From the NCBI GenBank assembly GCA_945860705.1, contig CAMART010000002.1:62001-126000 (forward strand): 64,000 nucleotides of DNA. Reading direction: 5' to 3'. Each line of letters opens with the position of its first letter. Positions within the stretch are counted from its first letter, which is position 1. A program made the position numbers and the translations under genes. The notes under the pieces are model-generated. The model did not search any database. It was not told where the DNA came from and saw nothing but the letters and a program-made list of their open reading frames with translations. This stretch comes from Chitinophaga pinensis (GTDB lineage Bacteria; Bacteroidota; Bacteroidia; Chitinophagales; CAMDFR01). This document shows, piece by piece, positions 17,650 through 27,313 of the stretch.

Positions 17650-20283
17650 ATGAAAAGACTCAGTAAACGAATTTTATTAAGCATTATACCAGGGCTACTT
17701 CTAATGCTTTTTTTCAGTAGCGATGTTTCAGCACAAATATGTCCATTTGCAAAAGCAGATTTAGATTCTACTAATAATACTACACCAATAACTATATGGA
17801 TTGGTAAAAACGATTCAGTTGGCCCTTCTTTACCTGCACCTTCATTAGTAATAACCTCTGGGCCAAGTAATGGTATAGTTACAATTATAAATGGAGATAG
17901 CATTATTTACACACCAAATTCTGGATTTGTAGGAAACGATTTCTTTTTCTATACAGTTTGTGATACACCAAGTGGCTGTGGATGCGCATCATCTCAAGTA
18001 GTTGTAAGAGTAAGAGCTACACCATGTCCTGATGCATTATCTTTAGATGACACTACTTCAACATTAAATGGATTTGCTTCACTTATTAGGTTTTTACAAA
18101 ACGACACAGCTGGTTCAGGTTTCAGTTATAGTAGTACTTCTATTTTATCAGGCCCCTCAAATGGCTCATTCACATTAGCAGGATTAGATTCGTTAATTTA
18201 TACTCCAGATAGTGGATTTACAGGTATTGACACACTACAATATAGTGCATGTAATAGTTGTGGAAATTGTGATACAGCTTTTATTTATGTAACTGCTACA
18301 GCTGCATGTAATAGACCAACTGCACTAGATGATAGTGTATCAAATGTTGCAGGTACAAATACAATGATAGATATTATAAGTAATGATATCTCAGATAGCG
18401 CTATATCTTCTATCACTATATTAAATTCTCCATTACATGGTACAGCTACTCTTTCAGGTGTAGATATAAGTTATTCTTCAGATTCTTCATATGTAGGAGA
18501 TGATATGCTTACTTATATTATTTGTTCTTCTTGTGGATGTGATACTGCTACAGTTTATATCAATGTATCAGAAAGATGTATTTCTCCTATGGCTATGGAT
18601 GATATTGGAGCAACAGGATATTCACCAGCATGTAGTCAACTTTTTAATGTCACACTTAATGATATGGGTAATTATCTTAATAATTCTATAGTATCAGGAC
18701 CAAATCACGGAACAGCATCTATATCAGGTACAGGAATAATTTATTCTTCAGATAGCACTTTATTAGGCGGATTTGATACAATAGTGTATGCAATAACAAA
18801 TATTTGTGGTACAGATACAGCTTCTTTATTTATTTTTGTTAACCCTACATTCCCATGTAATGGTATTCATCCTCAAATAATTGACGATACATTGAGAATA
18901 TGTAGAAATGATGATTCAATAATTATCAACGCAAGAGGTAATGATTTTGATCCTGATGGTGACTATGTATCAATAAGAACATTAACTGCACCACCTTTTA
19001 GCGGAACTGCATATATTCTTAATGATAGTCAAATTGTTTACAAGCCAAATACAGGCTTCTTTGGAACAGACGTGTTTTACTATGAAGGATGTGATGATGG
19101 ACTACCAAATCTATGTAACATAGCTAGAATTTTTATCTTTATAGATGAGTGTAGAAATACTCCAGTGATTATTGATTCAAGTGGCAATCCTATAGATACA
19201 ATTATTGTAAACTTAATAGAAGATCATGATAGTTTATTATGTGTGCCTTTATATGATTTAGATGGTGACAATGTTTCTACTTCTATTATTGGTGTTTGGG
19301 AAAATGGAACATTTACAAATATAACTGATACTTGTATTTGGATACAACCAAACCTAAATCAAACAGGAAGTGACACAGTAATATTAATAGCATGTGATGA
19401 TAGAGATAATCTATGTGATACGGTTTATTTAATTATAAATGTTACACCAGTAAATGATCCACCAGTTGGTAATGTAGACATTATTACTACTACTGGAGGA
19501 CCTGTAACGGTTAATCCATTAGGTAATGATACAGATCCAGATATGGGAGATAGTTTGTTGGTTACTTTCATCTTAAATCTTAATCCAAATTCAGGTACTG
19601 CAGTTTTAAATCCAGATGGAACAATAACATTTACACCAGATTCATTATTTGCAGGTATTGATACCATAGCATACATAGTGTGTGATGGCAATGGTGGATG
19701 TGATACTACTGCTGTTTTAGTTTTTGTAGCTCCTAGAGCAAATGATGACTATGCTACTACTGCAGTAAATACTCCAATAAATATTACACTAATGTCTAAT
19801 GATATTATATCAGGAAATACTGTGGCTTCTTTATGTAGTAATCCATCAAACGGTACTGTTACTATTGTAAATGGCGTAGCTACATATACACCAAATACAG
19901 GATACTCAGGAAATGATCAGTTCTGCTATGTAATATGTGATACAGCTACTGGACTTTGCGATACAGCTATAGCATATATTGTAATACAAAATAATGTATT
20001 GTTTATACCACAAGGGTTTTCTCCAAATGGTGATGGTATAAATGATTTCTGGAATATTCAAGGTATTGAAAATTATCCTAATGCAGAAGTAGTAGTATTC
20101 AATAGATGGGGAGATGAAGTATGGGCTAGTGGTGTGAATGGATATAAAAATAATTCTACAGATGGGTTTATAGGCGATAATAAACAAAACAATATTTTGC
20201 CAGACGCAACATACTACTATGTAGTTAAATTTAATTCAAATGATATTAAAAATCAAGCAGGATTTTTACAAATACATAGATAG
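17650..20283 (+). CDS. Cadherin/Ig-like repeat surface protein with T9SS type-B (gliding motility-associated, CHU_C-type) C-terminal domain
   Basis: Repeats of PSNGTVTIVNGVATYTPNTGYSGNDQFCYVICD type; C-terminus FIPQGFSPNGDGINDFWNIQGIENYPNAEVVVFNRWGDEVW...LPDATYYYVV. Confidence 0.93.
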   Translation: MKRLSKRILLSIIPGLLLMLFFSSDVSAQICPFAKADLDSTNNTTPITIWIGKNDSVGPSLPAPSLVITSGPSNGIVTIINGDSIIYTPNSGFVGNDFFFYTVCDTPSGCGCASSQVVVRVRATPCPDALSLDDTTSTLNGFASLIRFLQNDTAGSGFSYSSTSILSGPSNGSFTLAGLDSLIYTPDSGFTGIDTLQYSACNSCGNCDTAFIYVTATAACNRPTALDDSVSNVAGTNTMIDIISNDISDSAISSITILNSPLHGTATLSGVDISYSSDSSYVGDDMLTYIICSSCGCDTATVYINVSERCISPMAMDDIGATGYSPACSQLFNVTLNDMGNYLNNSIVSGPNHGTASISGTGIIYSSDSTLLGGFDTIVYAITNICGTDTASLFIFVNPTFPCNGIHPQIIDDTLRICRNDDSIIINARGNDFDPDGDYVSIRTLTAPPFSGTAYILNDSQIVYKPNTGFFGTDVFYYEGCDDGLPNLCNIARIFIFIDECRNTPVIIDSSGNPIDTIIVNLIEDHDSLLCVPLYDLDGDNVSTSIIGVWENGTFTNITDTCIWIQPNLNQTGSDTVILIACDDRDNLCDTVYLIINVTPVNDPPVGNVDIITTTGGPVTVNPLGNDTDPDMGDSLLVTFILNLNPNSGTAVLNPDGTITFTPDSLFAGIDTIAYIVCDGNGGCDTTAVLVFVAPRANDDYATTAVNTPINITLMSNDIISGNTVASLCSNPSNGTVTIVNGVATYTPNTGYSGNDQFCYVICDTATGLCDTAIAYIVIQNNVLFIPQGFSPNGDGINDFWNIQGIENYPNAEVVVFNRWGDEVWASGVNGYKNNSTDGFIGDNKQNNILPDATYYYVVKFNSNDIKNQAGFLQIHR

Positions 20284-20325
20284 TACTCAATAAATAACAA
20301 AAACTAATAATAGAATATATATATA

Positions 20326-21279
20326 ATGAAAAAAATATTTTTAATAGTAGCTACTGTAGTTAGTTCATTTATACTAAATGCACAACAAGATGCACACTAC
20401 AGTTTTTATATGTTTAATGGACTTTATTTAAATCCAGCATATGCAGGAAGCCATGATGTAGTAAATGTAATGGCAATAGGTAGAAAGCAATGGACCAATA
20501 TAGCAGGTGCACCAACATCAGCATCCGTGAGTATACATTCACCTTTAGCAAAATCAAATAGTGCTATGGGTTTAATTTATACTTTTGATAAGCTAGGGTC
20601 AGTTCAATCCAATGGCTTTCAATTATCATATGCTTACAGATTACCTTTAGGTAAAAAGAAAAACACAAAGTTATCTTTTGGGTTGCAAGCAGGAGTTACT
20701 AACTATCAGAATAGATTAGCTGATGTAGGAACAAATCCAGGTGGTGTAACTGGAATAGATCCTACTTTTGCAAATAATAAAAACTTATGGTTGCCAAATG
20801 TAGGAGCAGGTTTATATCTATATAGCAAAAGATATTATGTAGGATTTTCAGTACCACATTTATTAAACATGAGTTTAAATAAAAAAGTAAATTATGCTGG
20901 AGATAAAACTGATTATGCTAGATTATATAGACATTACTTACTTACTGCAGGTTATGTATTTAATTTAGGTAAAAAAGTAAAATTCAGACCATCTTTCTTG
21001 ATGAAATATGTTAAGAATACACCATTAGATTTTGATATTACAGCTGCGTTTTTATTTATTGATAGAATTTGGTTAGGCGCATCTCATAGAGTAGGCGATT
21101 CATATGATTTCTTTGGAGATTTTTATGTAACACCACAATTTCATATTGGATATGCATATGATCTTACAGTTTCTGGTTTGACAAAATATGCAGGAGGATC
21201 TCATGAAGTTATGCTTGGGTATGATTTTGCATATGATAAATCTAGAATCGTAAACCCTAGATATGTAAAATATTTCTAA
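20326..21279 (+). CDS. PorP/SprF family type IX secretion membrane protein
   Basis: AQQDAHYSFYMFNGLYLNPAYAGSHDVVNVMAIGRKQWTNIAGAPTSASVSIHSPL is characteristic of PorP/SprF. Confidence 0.95.
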   Translation: MKKIFLIVATVVSSFILNAQQDAHYSFYMFNGLYLNPAYAGSHDVVNVMAIGRKQWTNIAGAPTSASVSIHSPLAKSNSAMGLIYTFDKLGSVQSNGFQLSYAYRLPLGKKKNTKLSFGLQAGVTNYQNRLADVGTNPGGVTGIDPTFANNKNLWLPNVGAGLYLYSKRYYVGFSVPHLLNMSLNKKVNYAGDKTDYARLYRHYLLTAGYVFNLGKKVKFRPSFLMKYVKNTPLDFDITAAFLFIDRIWLGASHRVGDSYDFFGDFYVTPQFHIGYAYDLTVSGLTKYAGGSHEVMLGYDFAYDKSRIVNPRYVKYF

Positions 21280-21330
21280 TAGACCTTTATAAAAATTATC
21301 AATAACAAAGAAGAAAATTCCAAAATTCAA

Positions 21331-23520
21331 ATGAAATATAAATTAAATATATTAGTTGCACTATTAGTTATCACTTGCTCATTTGCAAGCGCACAAAAAT
21401 GTGCAATGAAATCAGCAAACAATGCTTTCTCAAAATTCAATTTTCAAAGAGCAATTGATATCTATACTAGAGTAGTAACAAAAGACCCATCAAATACTGC
21501 GGCTATTGAGAAATTAGCAGATGCATATAGACTAGTAAATAATACTATCGAAGCAGAAAAATGGTACGGAGTATTAGCTGCACAACCCAATGCTAAAACT
21601 TCAAACATTTTTCAATATGCTCAATTTTTAAAAGCTAACGGAAAATATGATGATGCTGCAAAATATTATAATACTTATGCAGGAATTATGCCTAGTGATA
21701 TGAGAGGTGCAGATAACAAAGCTATTGGATCTACTTCAAAATCTTTATTAGAGCCAAACAAAGCATATACAGTAAGCCCTATAAATATAAATACTAAATA
21801 TTGGGACTACAGTCCTGTATACTTTAAAGACGGAATTGTATTTGTTTCTAACAGAGGGCTTGATGGTTCTGTAAAAAGAAAAGATTTATGGACAGATAGT
21901 AGATTTCATGATTTGTATTTTGCAAAAAAGACATCAAATACCACATTTGAAAACCCAGTAAGATTGAAAGGTAGCCAACCAAATAGAAAATATCATGATG
22001 GTTCTGCAACTTTTACAAGTGATTTTAAAGAAAGTTATTTTACTAGAAATAACTACATGACTTCTAAAGCAACAAAAAGTACAGATAATATTATCAAACT
22101 TATTATAATGAAAGCAGTATATAATGAAAGTGATAATAAGTGGGTTGAGTTAAGTCCATTGATGTTTAATAATAAAGAATATAGTGTAGCTCATCCAAGT
22201 CTCAGTAAAGATGGTCAACGTTTATATTTTATTTCAGATATGCCAGGTGGTGAAGGAGAAACAGATATATACATGTCTACAAAACAAGGTATCACATGGG
22301 GAGCTCCAATAAATTTAGGTAAAAATATAAATACGCCAGGCAAAGAAATGTTTCCATATATACACGAAGATGGTACATTATTCTTTTCTTCAGATGGAAG
22401 AATAGGATTAGGCGGACTAGAGATATATATGGCAACACCAAAAGGCACTTCTTTTGATGCTCCAGTTAATATAGGTTCACCTGTGAACAGTAATAAAGAC
22501 GATTTTGGTTATGTAATGGCTACAGATGGTAAATCTGGTTATTTTACATCTAATAGAGATGGGGGTAGTGGAGAAGATGATATTTATTCATTTGAAAGAC
22601 AACCAATGCAGTGTATAGAAGGATTTGTATATAACGCAAAAACTAATGAAAGAATAGAAGGTGCAAAAGTAGAAATAATCAATATTCCTGATATGACAAC
22701 TCCAATTAATGGAGATTTTAATGCTTGTCCAATAAAAGGAGGTATGAAATACATGGTGACTGCATCAAAAGCAGGATTTAGAAAAAATACTTTAGAGGTA
22801 ACAGCTCCTATGATGGGCAATGCAATGGTAGAAATCCCATTGAAAAAAATTGAAAATATAGACTTGGTAGTTACAGTTAATGAAAAAGATAAAGGCAAAA
22901 TGAAAGGTGCTACTATCACATTAATAGATAAAAAAACAGGTAGAAGATTCCCATGTACAACTGGTGTAGAAGGTACATGTACTTTTGGACTTCAACCAAA
23001 TGCAAACTATGATATAGAAGTAACAGCACCTACACCTAAAGAAGGTTGTGCATATGGTACAGAAACAAGAGCAGTTACAACAATAGGAAAAACAGCTCCT
23101 TCTACGATATATGAAGATTTTACTCTAGTTTCTTTATGTGAAGGAGATATTATAGAAATACCAGATATTTATTATGATTTAGATAAATATTATATCAGAC
23201 CTGATGCTGCAAAACAACTAGACACATACGTATTGCCAGCAATGAATAAATATCCAAATATGATTATAGAATTAGGCAGTCATACAGACTGTAGAGCAAC
23301 TATGGCTTACAATGCTAAATTATCTCAAAATAGAGCGTCTGCTGCAGTACAATATTTAGTATCAAAAGGAATATCACCATCTAGAATGACCGCTAAAGGA
23401 TATGGTGAGTCTATGTTGAAATTGCCTTGTCCATGTGAAGGCAGTATTAAATCTAATTGTACTGAAGAACAACATCAACAAAATAGAAGAACAGAATTTA
23501 AAATTGTAAGATTAAGATAA
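21331..23520 (+). CDS. OmpA family protein with TPR, PD40 beta-propeller and CarboxypepD-like domains (PorE-like)
   Basis: TPR-like N-terminus; SLSKDGQRLYFISDMPGGEGETDIYMS PD40 motifs; C-terminal OmpA IYYDLDKYYIRPDAAKQLD...SHTDCRA...NRRTEFKIV. Confidence 0.92.
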   Translation: MKYKLNILVALLVITCSFASAQKCAMKSANNAFSKFNFQRAIDIYTRVVTKDPSNTAAIEKLADAYRLVNNTIEAEKWYGVLAAQPNAKTSNIFQYAQFLKANGKYDDAAKYYNTYAGIMPSDMRGADNKAIGSTSKSLLEPNKAYTVSPININTKYWDYSPVYFKDGIVFVSNRGLDGSVKRKDLWTDSRFHDLYFAKKTSNTTFENPVRLKGSQPNRKYHDGSATFTSDFKESYFTRNNYMTSKATKSTDNIIKLIIMKAVYNESDNKWVELSPLMFNNKEYSVAHPSLSKDGQRLYFISDMPGGEGETDIYMSTKQGITWGAPINLGKNINTPGKEMFPYIHEDGTLFFSSDGRIGLGGLEIYMATPKGTSFDAPVNIGSPVNSNKDDFGYVMATDGKSGYFTSNRDGGSGEDDIYSFERQPMQCIEGFVYNAKTNERIEGAKVEIINIPDMTTPINGDFNACPIKGGMKYMVTASKAGFRKNTLEVTAPMMGNAMVEIPLKKIENIDLVVTVNEKDKGKMKGATITLIDKKTGRRFPCTTGVEGTCTFGLQPNANYDIEVTAPTPKEGCAYGTETRAVTTIGKTAPSTIYEDFTLVSLCEGDIIEIPDIYYDLDKYYIRPDAAKQLDTYVLPAMNKYPNMIIELGSHTDCRATMAYNAKLSQNRASAAVQYLVSKGISPSRMTAKGYGESMLKLPCPCEGSIKSNCTEEQHQQNRRTEFKIVRLR

Positions 23521-23544
23521 GATTATAATTAAAAATAATATTAT

Positions 23545-23578
23545 AAAAAGCTGTCAAGAAATTTCTTGACAGCTTTTT
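23545..23578 (+). terminator. Rho-independent terminator of the T9SS cluster
   Basis: AAAAAGCTGTCAAGAAATTTCTTGACAGCTTTTT perfect palindrome. Confidence 0.93.
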
Positions 23579-23635
23579 GTTTTTATAAACTTGTTTATTA
23601 ATTTATATTATTTTAATTTTAAGGTACAGAAAATT

Positions 23636-26600
23636 ATGAAAAAAAATATACTATTTACATTTTTATTTATTGTTTCGATTTTAAGCTTAAAGGCTTTAAA
23701 TTTCACCTACTCTCCTGCAAATAACATTACATTATCTACAACAAATATTTCTTTCAATTGGAATGAAATAATAGGAGCAAGAAGGTATAAGTTAAATATT
23801 TCTACAAGTGTATCAATGTCTCCATTGATTGTTTCAGATTCTGGTATAAATGTTTTAACACGGAACATAACCTTATTGCCAAATACCTATTATTGGCAAG
23901 TATTTGCAGATACAGGATTAGGATATAATTTTGCATCTACGATTTATAAATTAAGTATTGTAAATCCAGCATTGTTTGATAGTTTGGCATTTTGGGTAAA
24001 AGCAGATGATATAGTAGGTCCAAATGGGACTATAGTTACAAATTGGAATGACAATAGTTTAAATGGATATATAGCTACACAAGGAACAGCATCAAGAAGA
24101 CCAACATTATTAAATAATATACTAAACAAAAAACCAACACTAGTATTTGATGGTACAGATTTTTTTAATTGTGGTAATGTAGATTTACATATAAATAGAG
24201 AGTATACTGCATTTGTTCTCTCAAAAACAGCTACTACAAGTGGTACACGTCCATTAATATCAAAAGGATCAACTACAAACGAAGGCAATGTTTTTCTATA
24301 CGTATCCAGTACAAATAAAATTGTACAAAATATAGATTTAGAAACAGTAGTAGGAACTACAACTATATCCAATAATAAATACTATTTATACAGCACTGTT
24401 ACAAATGCAGATTCATCAAATTTATATATCAATAAAAATGTAGAGTTTAAGTATGTACCCACAGTAGATTTGATGGGAACAAATACCTTGTCATTTTTAG
24501 TAGGTTCATCATTGGGTACAAGTTTTTGGTTAGGAAACATATCTGAAGTATTGATATACAAAAAGAGACTCAGTAATATAGATAGAAGTAATATAGATAA
24601 TTACTTATTAGATAAATATGCACCACCAATAAATTTAGGTAAAGACACCACTACGTGTGCAGGGAATCAGATAGTATTAAGTGCAAAAAATGATGGGTCG
24701 TATATATCTTATTTATGGAATACGGGCTCTACAGATTCTGCAATAAGAGTAACAAGTACAGGAATATATTCTGTGAGAGTAATAGATATATTTGATAGAA
24801 TTTCATATGATACAGTAATTGTAAAATTTGATAATAGTTCAGTATCTAATCTTATTATGAGAGACACTGCAGTTTGTATTGGTACTCCATTATTATTATC
24901 TGCTGGTCCTTCTCACTTAAGGTATCTTTGGTCAAATGCGGATACTTCAAATATTTCTTCATTAAACAGTGCTGGAACCTACTGGGTAAGACTTACAGAT
25001 TGTCAAAATAATATACTGTCTGACACTTTTGATTTAATAGAAGTAGACCTATCATTTAATTTAGGAAATGATACTTCTATATGTCAAGGTAAAAATATAA
25101 TATTAAATCCAAATCCTACTCGTACTGTATCATTTTTATGGAATACGGGTGCTACAACTTCTTCAATAGACGTAATTAACCAAGATAATTATTGGTGTAG
25201 ACTTACTGATAATTCTGTTGGTTGTGTTTCATTTGATACATTAGTTTTAATAGTAGATAGTTTTAGTGTAATTGCAAAATTAAGTGATGATACAATTTTA
25301 TGTAATGGAAATGGCATTACTCTAAATCAAGGTTTTGAATTAGTTCGTGATATACTTTGGAATAATTCAGATACAACAATTATTACAAGTGTTACTTCAA
25401 CTGGAGATTATAGTTTTATAGCTTTTGATTCACTTGGATGTGAAGCCCGAGACACTATAAATGTTAGGATAAAAGGCAATGCGCCTTTTGTAGATTTTAT
25501 AGTTTCAAATATTTGTGAAGGCGATACCCTAAAACCAATCAATTTATCTACTACACTTCCTCCTGATAATATTAGTAATTATTCATGGAGTTTTGGTGAT
25601 GGCAATATTGATTCAGTAGGTTCTCCTGTCCACTACTATGATTCTACAGGTATATATACTATTCAGTTGTTTGCGCTGTCCGATTCTGGTTGTAGCAATT
25701 CTATGAGTCACATTATCTCATATTCAGAAAATCCTATTGCACGAGTTGCTTCTATTATTGCATGTGCAAACTCAAATATCACTTTAACAGATGCAAGCAT
25801 TGTTCCTACAGGTTATACTATTGCTTCATGGAGTTGGAATGTAAATGGAACTACAGCTACTACTTCTTCTATCAATTATAATTTCCCAACACAAGGAAAA
25901 TACCCAATCAACCTTACAGTGATTACTTCTGGAGGATGTACAGATACATATAATGATAGCTTTGAAGTGTTCCCTGCTATCAATTTAGATTTTAGTGCTA
26001 CAGGAAATTGTATTGGAGATACTACCAAATTTAATGATATCACTGGATCGTTTTCTATCATACAAAGAGAATGGATTTTTGCATCTGGATTAGGTTATGC
26101 ATTTAATACACCTAACCCTACTTTTAAATTTACAGCACCAGGCAATTATTTAGTATCATATAAAGCAAAAAACGCTATAGGATGTACAGATAGTATTGCA
26201 AAAAATATAACCATATATAGTCTACCAAATGCATTATTTACAGACAGTATAGCTTGTTTGAACAGCATAAAAACATTTACAGATAGAAGTATTTCTATCG
26301 ATGATACTATAAACTATTGGCATTGGAATATAGATGGCGCAAATTATTTTACTCCTATAGTCAATCATATTGCAAATAGTACGAGTACATTTCCAGCTAG
26401 TCTTGAAGTAAGTACTATACATGGATGTAAAGATTCTTACAATCGTAATATTACGATAAGCAATCCACCTATTGCAGATTTTACTTATACACCAAATTAT
26501 GGAGTTGCTCCATTATTAGTATCGTTTACTAATACAAGTATTGGTGCAGTATCATACCAGTGGTATTTCAATGATAGTAGTTTTGCTAATTCTAATTTAG

Positions 26601-27307
26601 CTTCACCATCATTTACTTATCTTGAAAACAAAGATTATTTCCCAGTATTAGTTGCTACTAATACTGACGGATGTCAAGATTCTGCTTCTAAATATATCAG
26701 TATAAAACCAAGCGAATTAGACATACAACTTGAAAACATGGAATTATATAAAACGCTCACTCCATCCGGTTTTACAGAAACTAGAGTAGGAGTGCGATTG
26801 GTAAATGTGGGTTCAAGAACTATCAATAATATCAAACTTGCATCACGTATAGAAAATGGCAATATAATAGTAGAAGATTGGACTGGATCATTGGCTCCAG
26901 GTCAAAGTCAATTTTATATTTATAATGCTGCATTTTATATCAATAGTAATGATATCAATAGATATATATGTGTAGAAGCATATGATGTGAATGATGGATC
27001 AGAGACCAACCTAAGCAATAATAAAGTTTGTAAAAATAATAATTCGCAAGGAGTGACTAGTGATATATATCCAAATCCTAGCAATCAGTCTGCAAATATA
27101 GATGTAGTGTTGGTGCAAGCTACAGATGTCAATATTACCATATACAACGAACTAGGCGCATTGATAATACCTACTACTAAATATGAGGGTGCAGAAGGAC
27201 TCAATCATTATAGTTTTAATACAAATAACTTAGCAGATGGTCACTATTATATGTTGCTCAAGTATTTTACTAGCGAAGAAAAACGTAAGTTTCAGATTAG
27301 TAGATAA
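23636..27307 (+). CDS. Secreted PKD/LamG-like multidomain protein with T9SS type-A sorting domain
   Basis: ORF track start 23591, signal peptide Met at 23636; YSWSFGDGNIDSVGSPVHYYDSTGIYTIQL PKD motif; C-terminus YPNPSNQSANIDVVL...LADGHYYMLLKYF. Confidence 0.9.
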   Translation: MKKNILFTFLFIVSILSLKALNFTYSPANNITLSTTNISFNWNEIIGARRYKLNISTSVSMSPLIVSDSGINVLTRNITLLPNTYYWQVFADTGLGYNFASTIYKLSIVNPALFDSLAFWVKADDIVGPNGTIVTNWNDNSLNGYIATQGTASRRPTLLNNILNKKPTLVFDGTDFFNCGNVDLHINREYTAFVLSKTATTSGTRPLISKGSTTNEGNVFLYVSSTNKIVQNIDLETVVGTTTISNNKYYLYSTVTNADSSNLYINKNVEFKYVPTVDLMGTNTLSFLVGSSLGTSFWLGNISEVLIYKKRLSNIDRSNIDNYLLDKYAPPINLGKDTTTCAGNQIVLSAKNDGSYISYLWNTGSTDSAIRVTSTGIYSVRVIDIFDRISYDTVIVKFDNSSVSNLIMRDTAVCIGTPLLLSAGPSHLRYLWSNADTSNISSLNSAGTYWVRLTDCQNNILSDTFDLIEVDLSFNLGNDTSICQGKNIILNPNPTRTVSFLWNTGATTSSIDVINQDNYWCRLTDNSVGCVSFDTLVLIVDSFSVIAKLSDDTILCNGNGITLNQGFELVRDILWNNSDTTIITSVTSTGDYSFIAFDSLGCEARDTINVRIKGNAPFVDFIVSNICEGDTLKPINLSTTLPPDNISNYSWSFGDGNIDSVGSPVHYYDSTGIYTIQLFALSDSGCSNSMSHIISYSENPIARVASIIACANSNITLTDASIVPTGYTIASWSWNVNGTTATTSSINYNFPTQGKYPINLTVITSGGCTDTYNDSFEVFPAINLDFSATGNCIGDTTKFNDITGSFSIIQREWIFASGLGYAFNTPNPTFKFTAPGNYLVSYKAKNAIGCTDSIAKNITIYSLPNALFTDSIACLNSIKTFTDRSISIDDTINYWHWNIDGANYFTPIVNHIANSTSTFPASLEVSTIHGCKDSYNRNITISNPPIADFTYTPNYGVAPLLVSFTNTSIGAVSYQWYFNDSSFANSNLASPSFTYLENKDYFPVLVATNTDGCQDSASKYISIKPSELDIQLENMELYKTLTPSGFTETRVGVRLVNVGSRTINNIKLASRIENGNIIVEDWTGSLAPGQSQFYIYNAAFYINSNDINRYICVEAYDVNDGSETNLSNNKVCKNNNSQGVTSDIYPNPSNQSANIDVVLVQATDVNITIYNELGALIIPTTKYEGAEGLNHYSFNTNNLADGHYYMLLKYFTSEEKRKFQISR

Positions 27308-27313
27308 GAAGTT

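Noticed and set aside
23591-23635. N-terminal extension MFINLYYFNFKVQKI of the PKD protein
   Set aside because: The following MKKNILFTFLFIVSILSLKA is a complete signal peptide; the extension is probably untranslated
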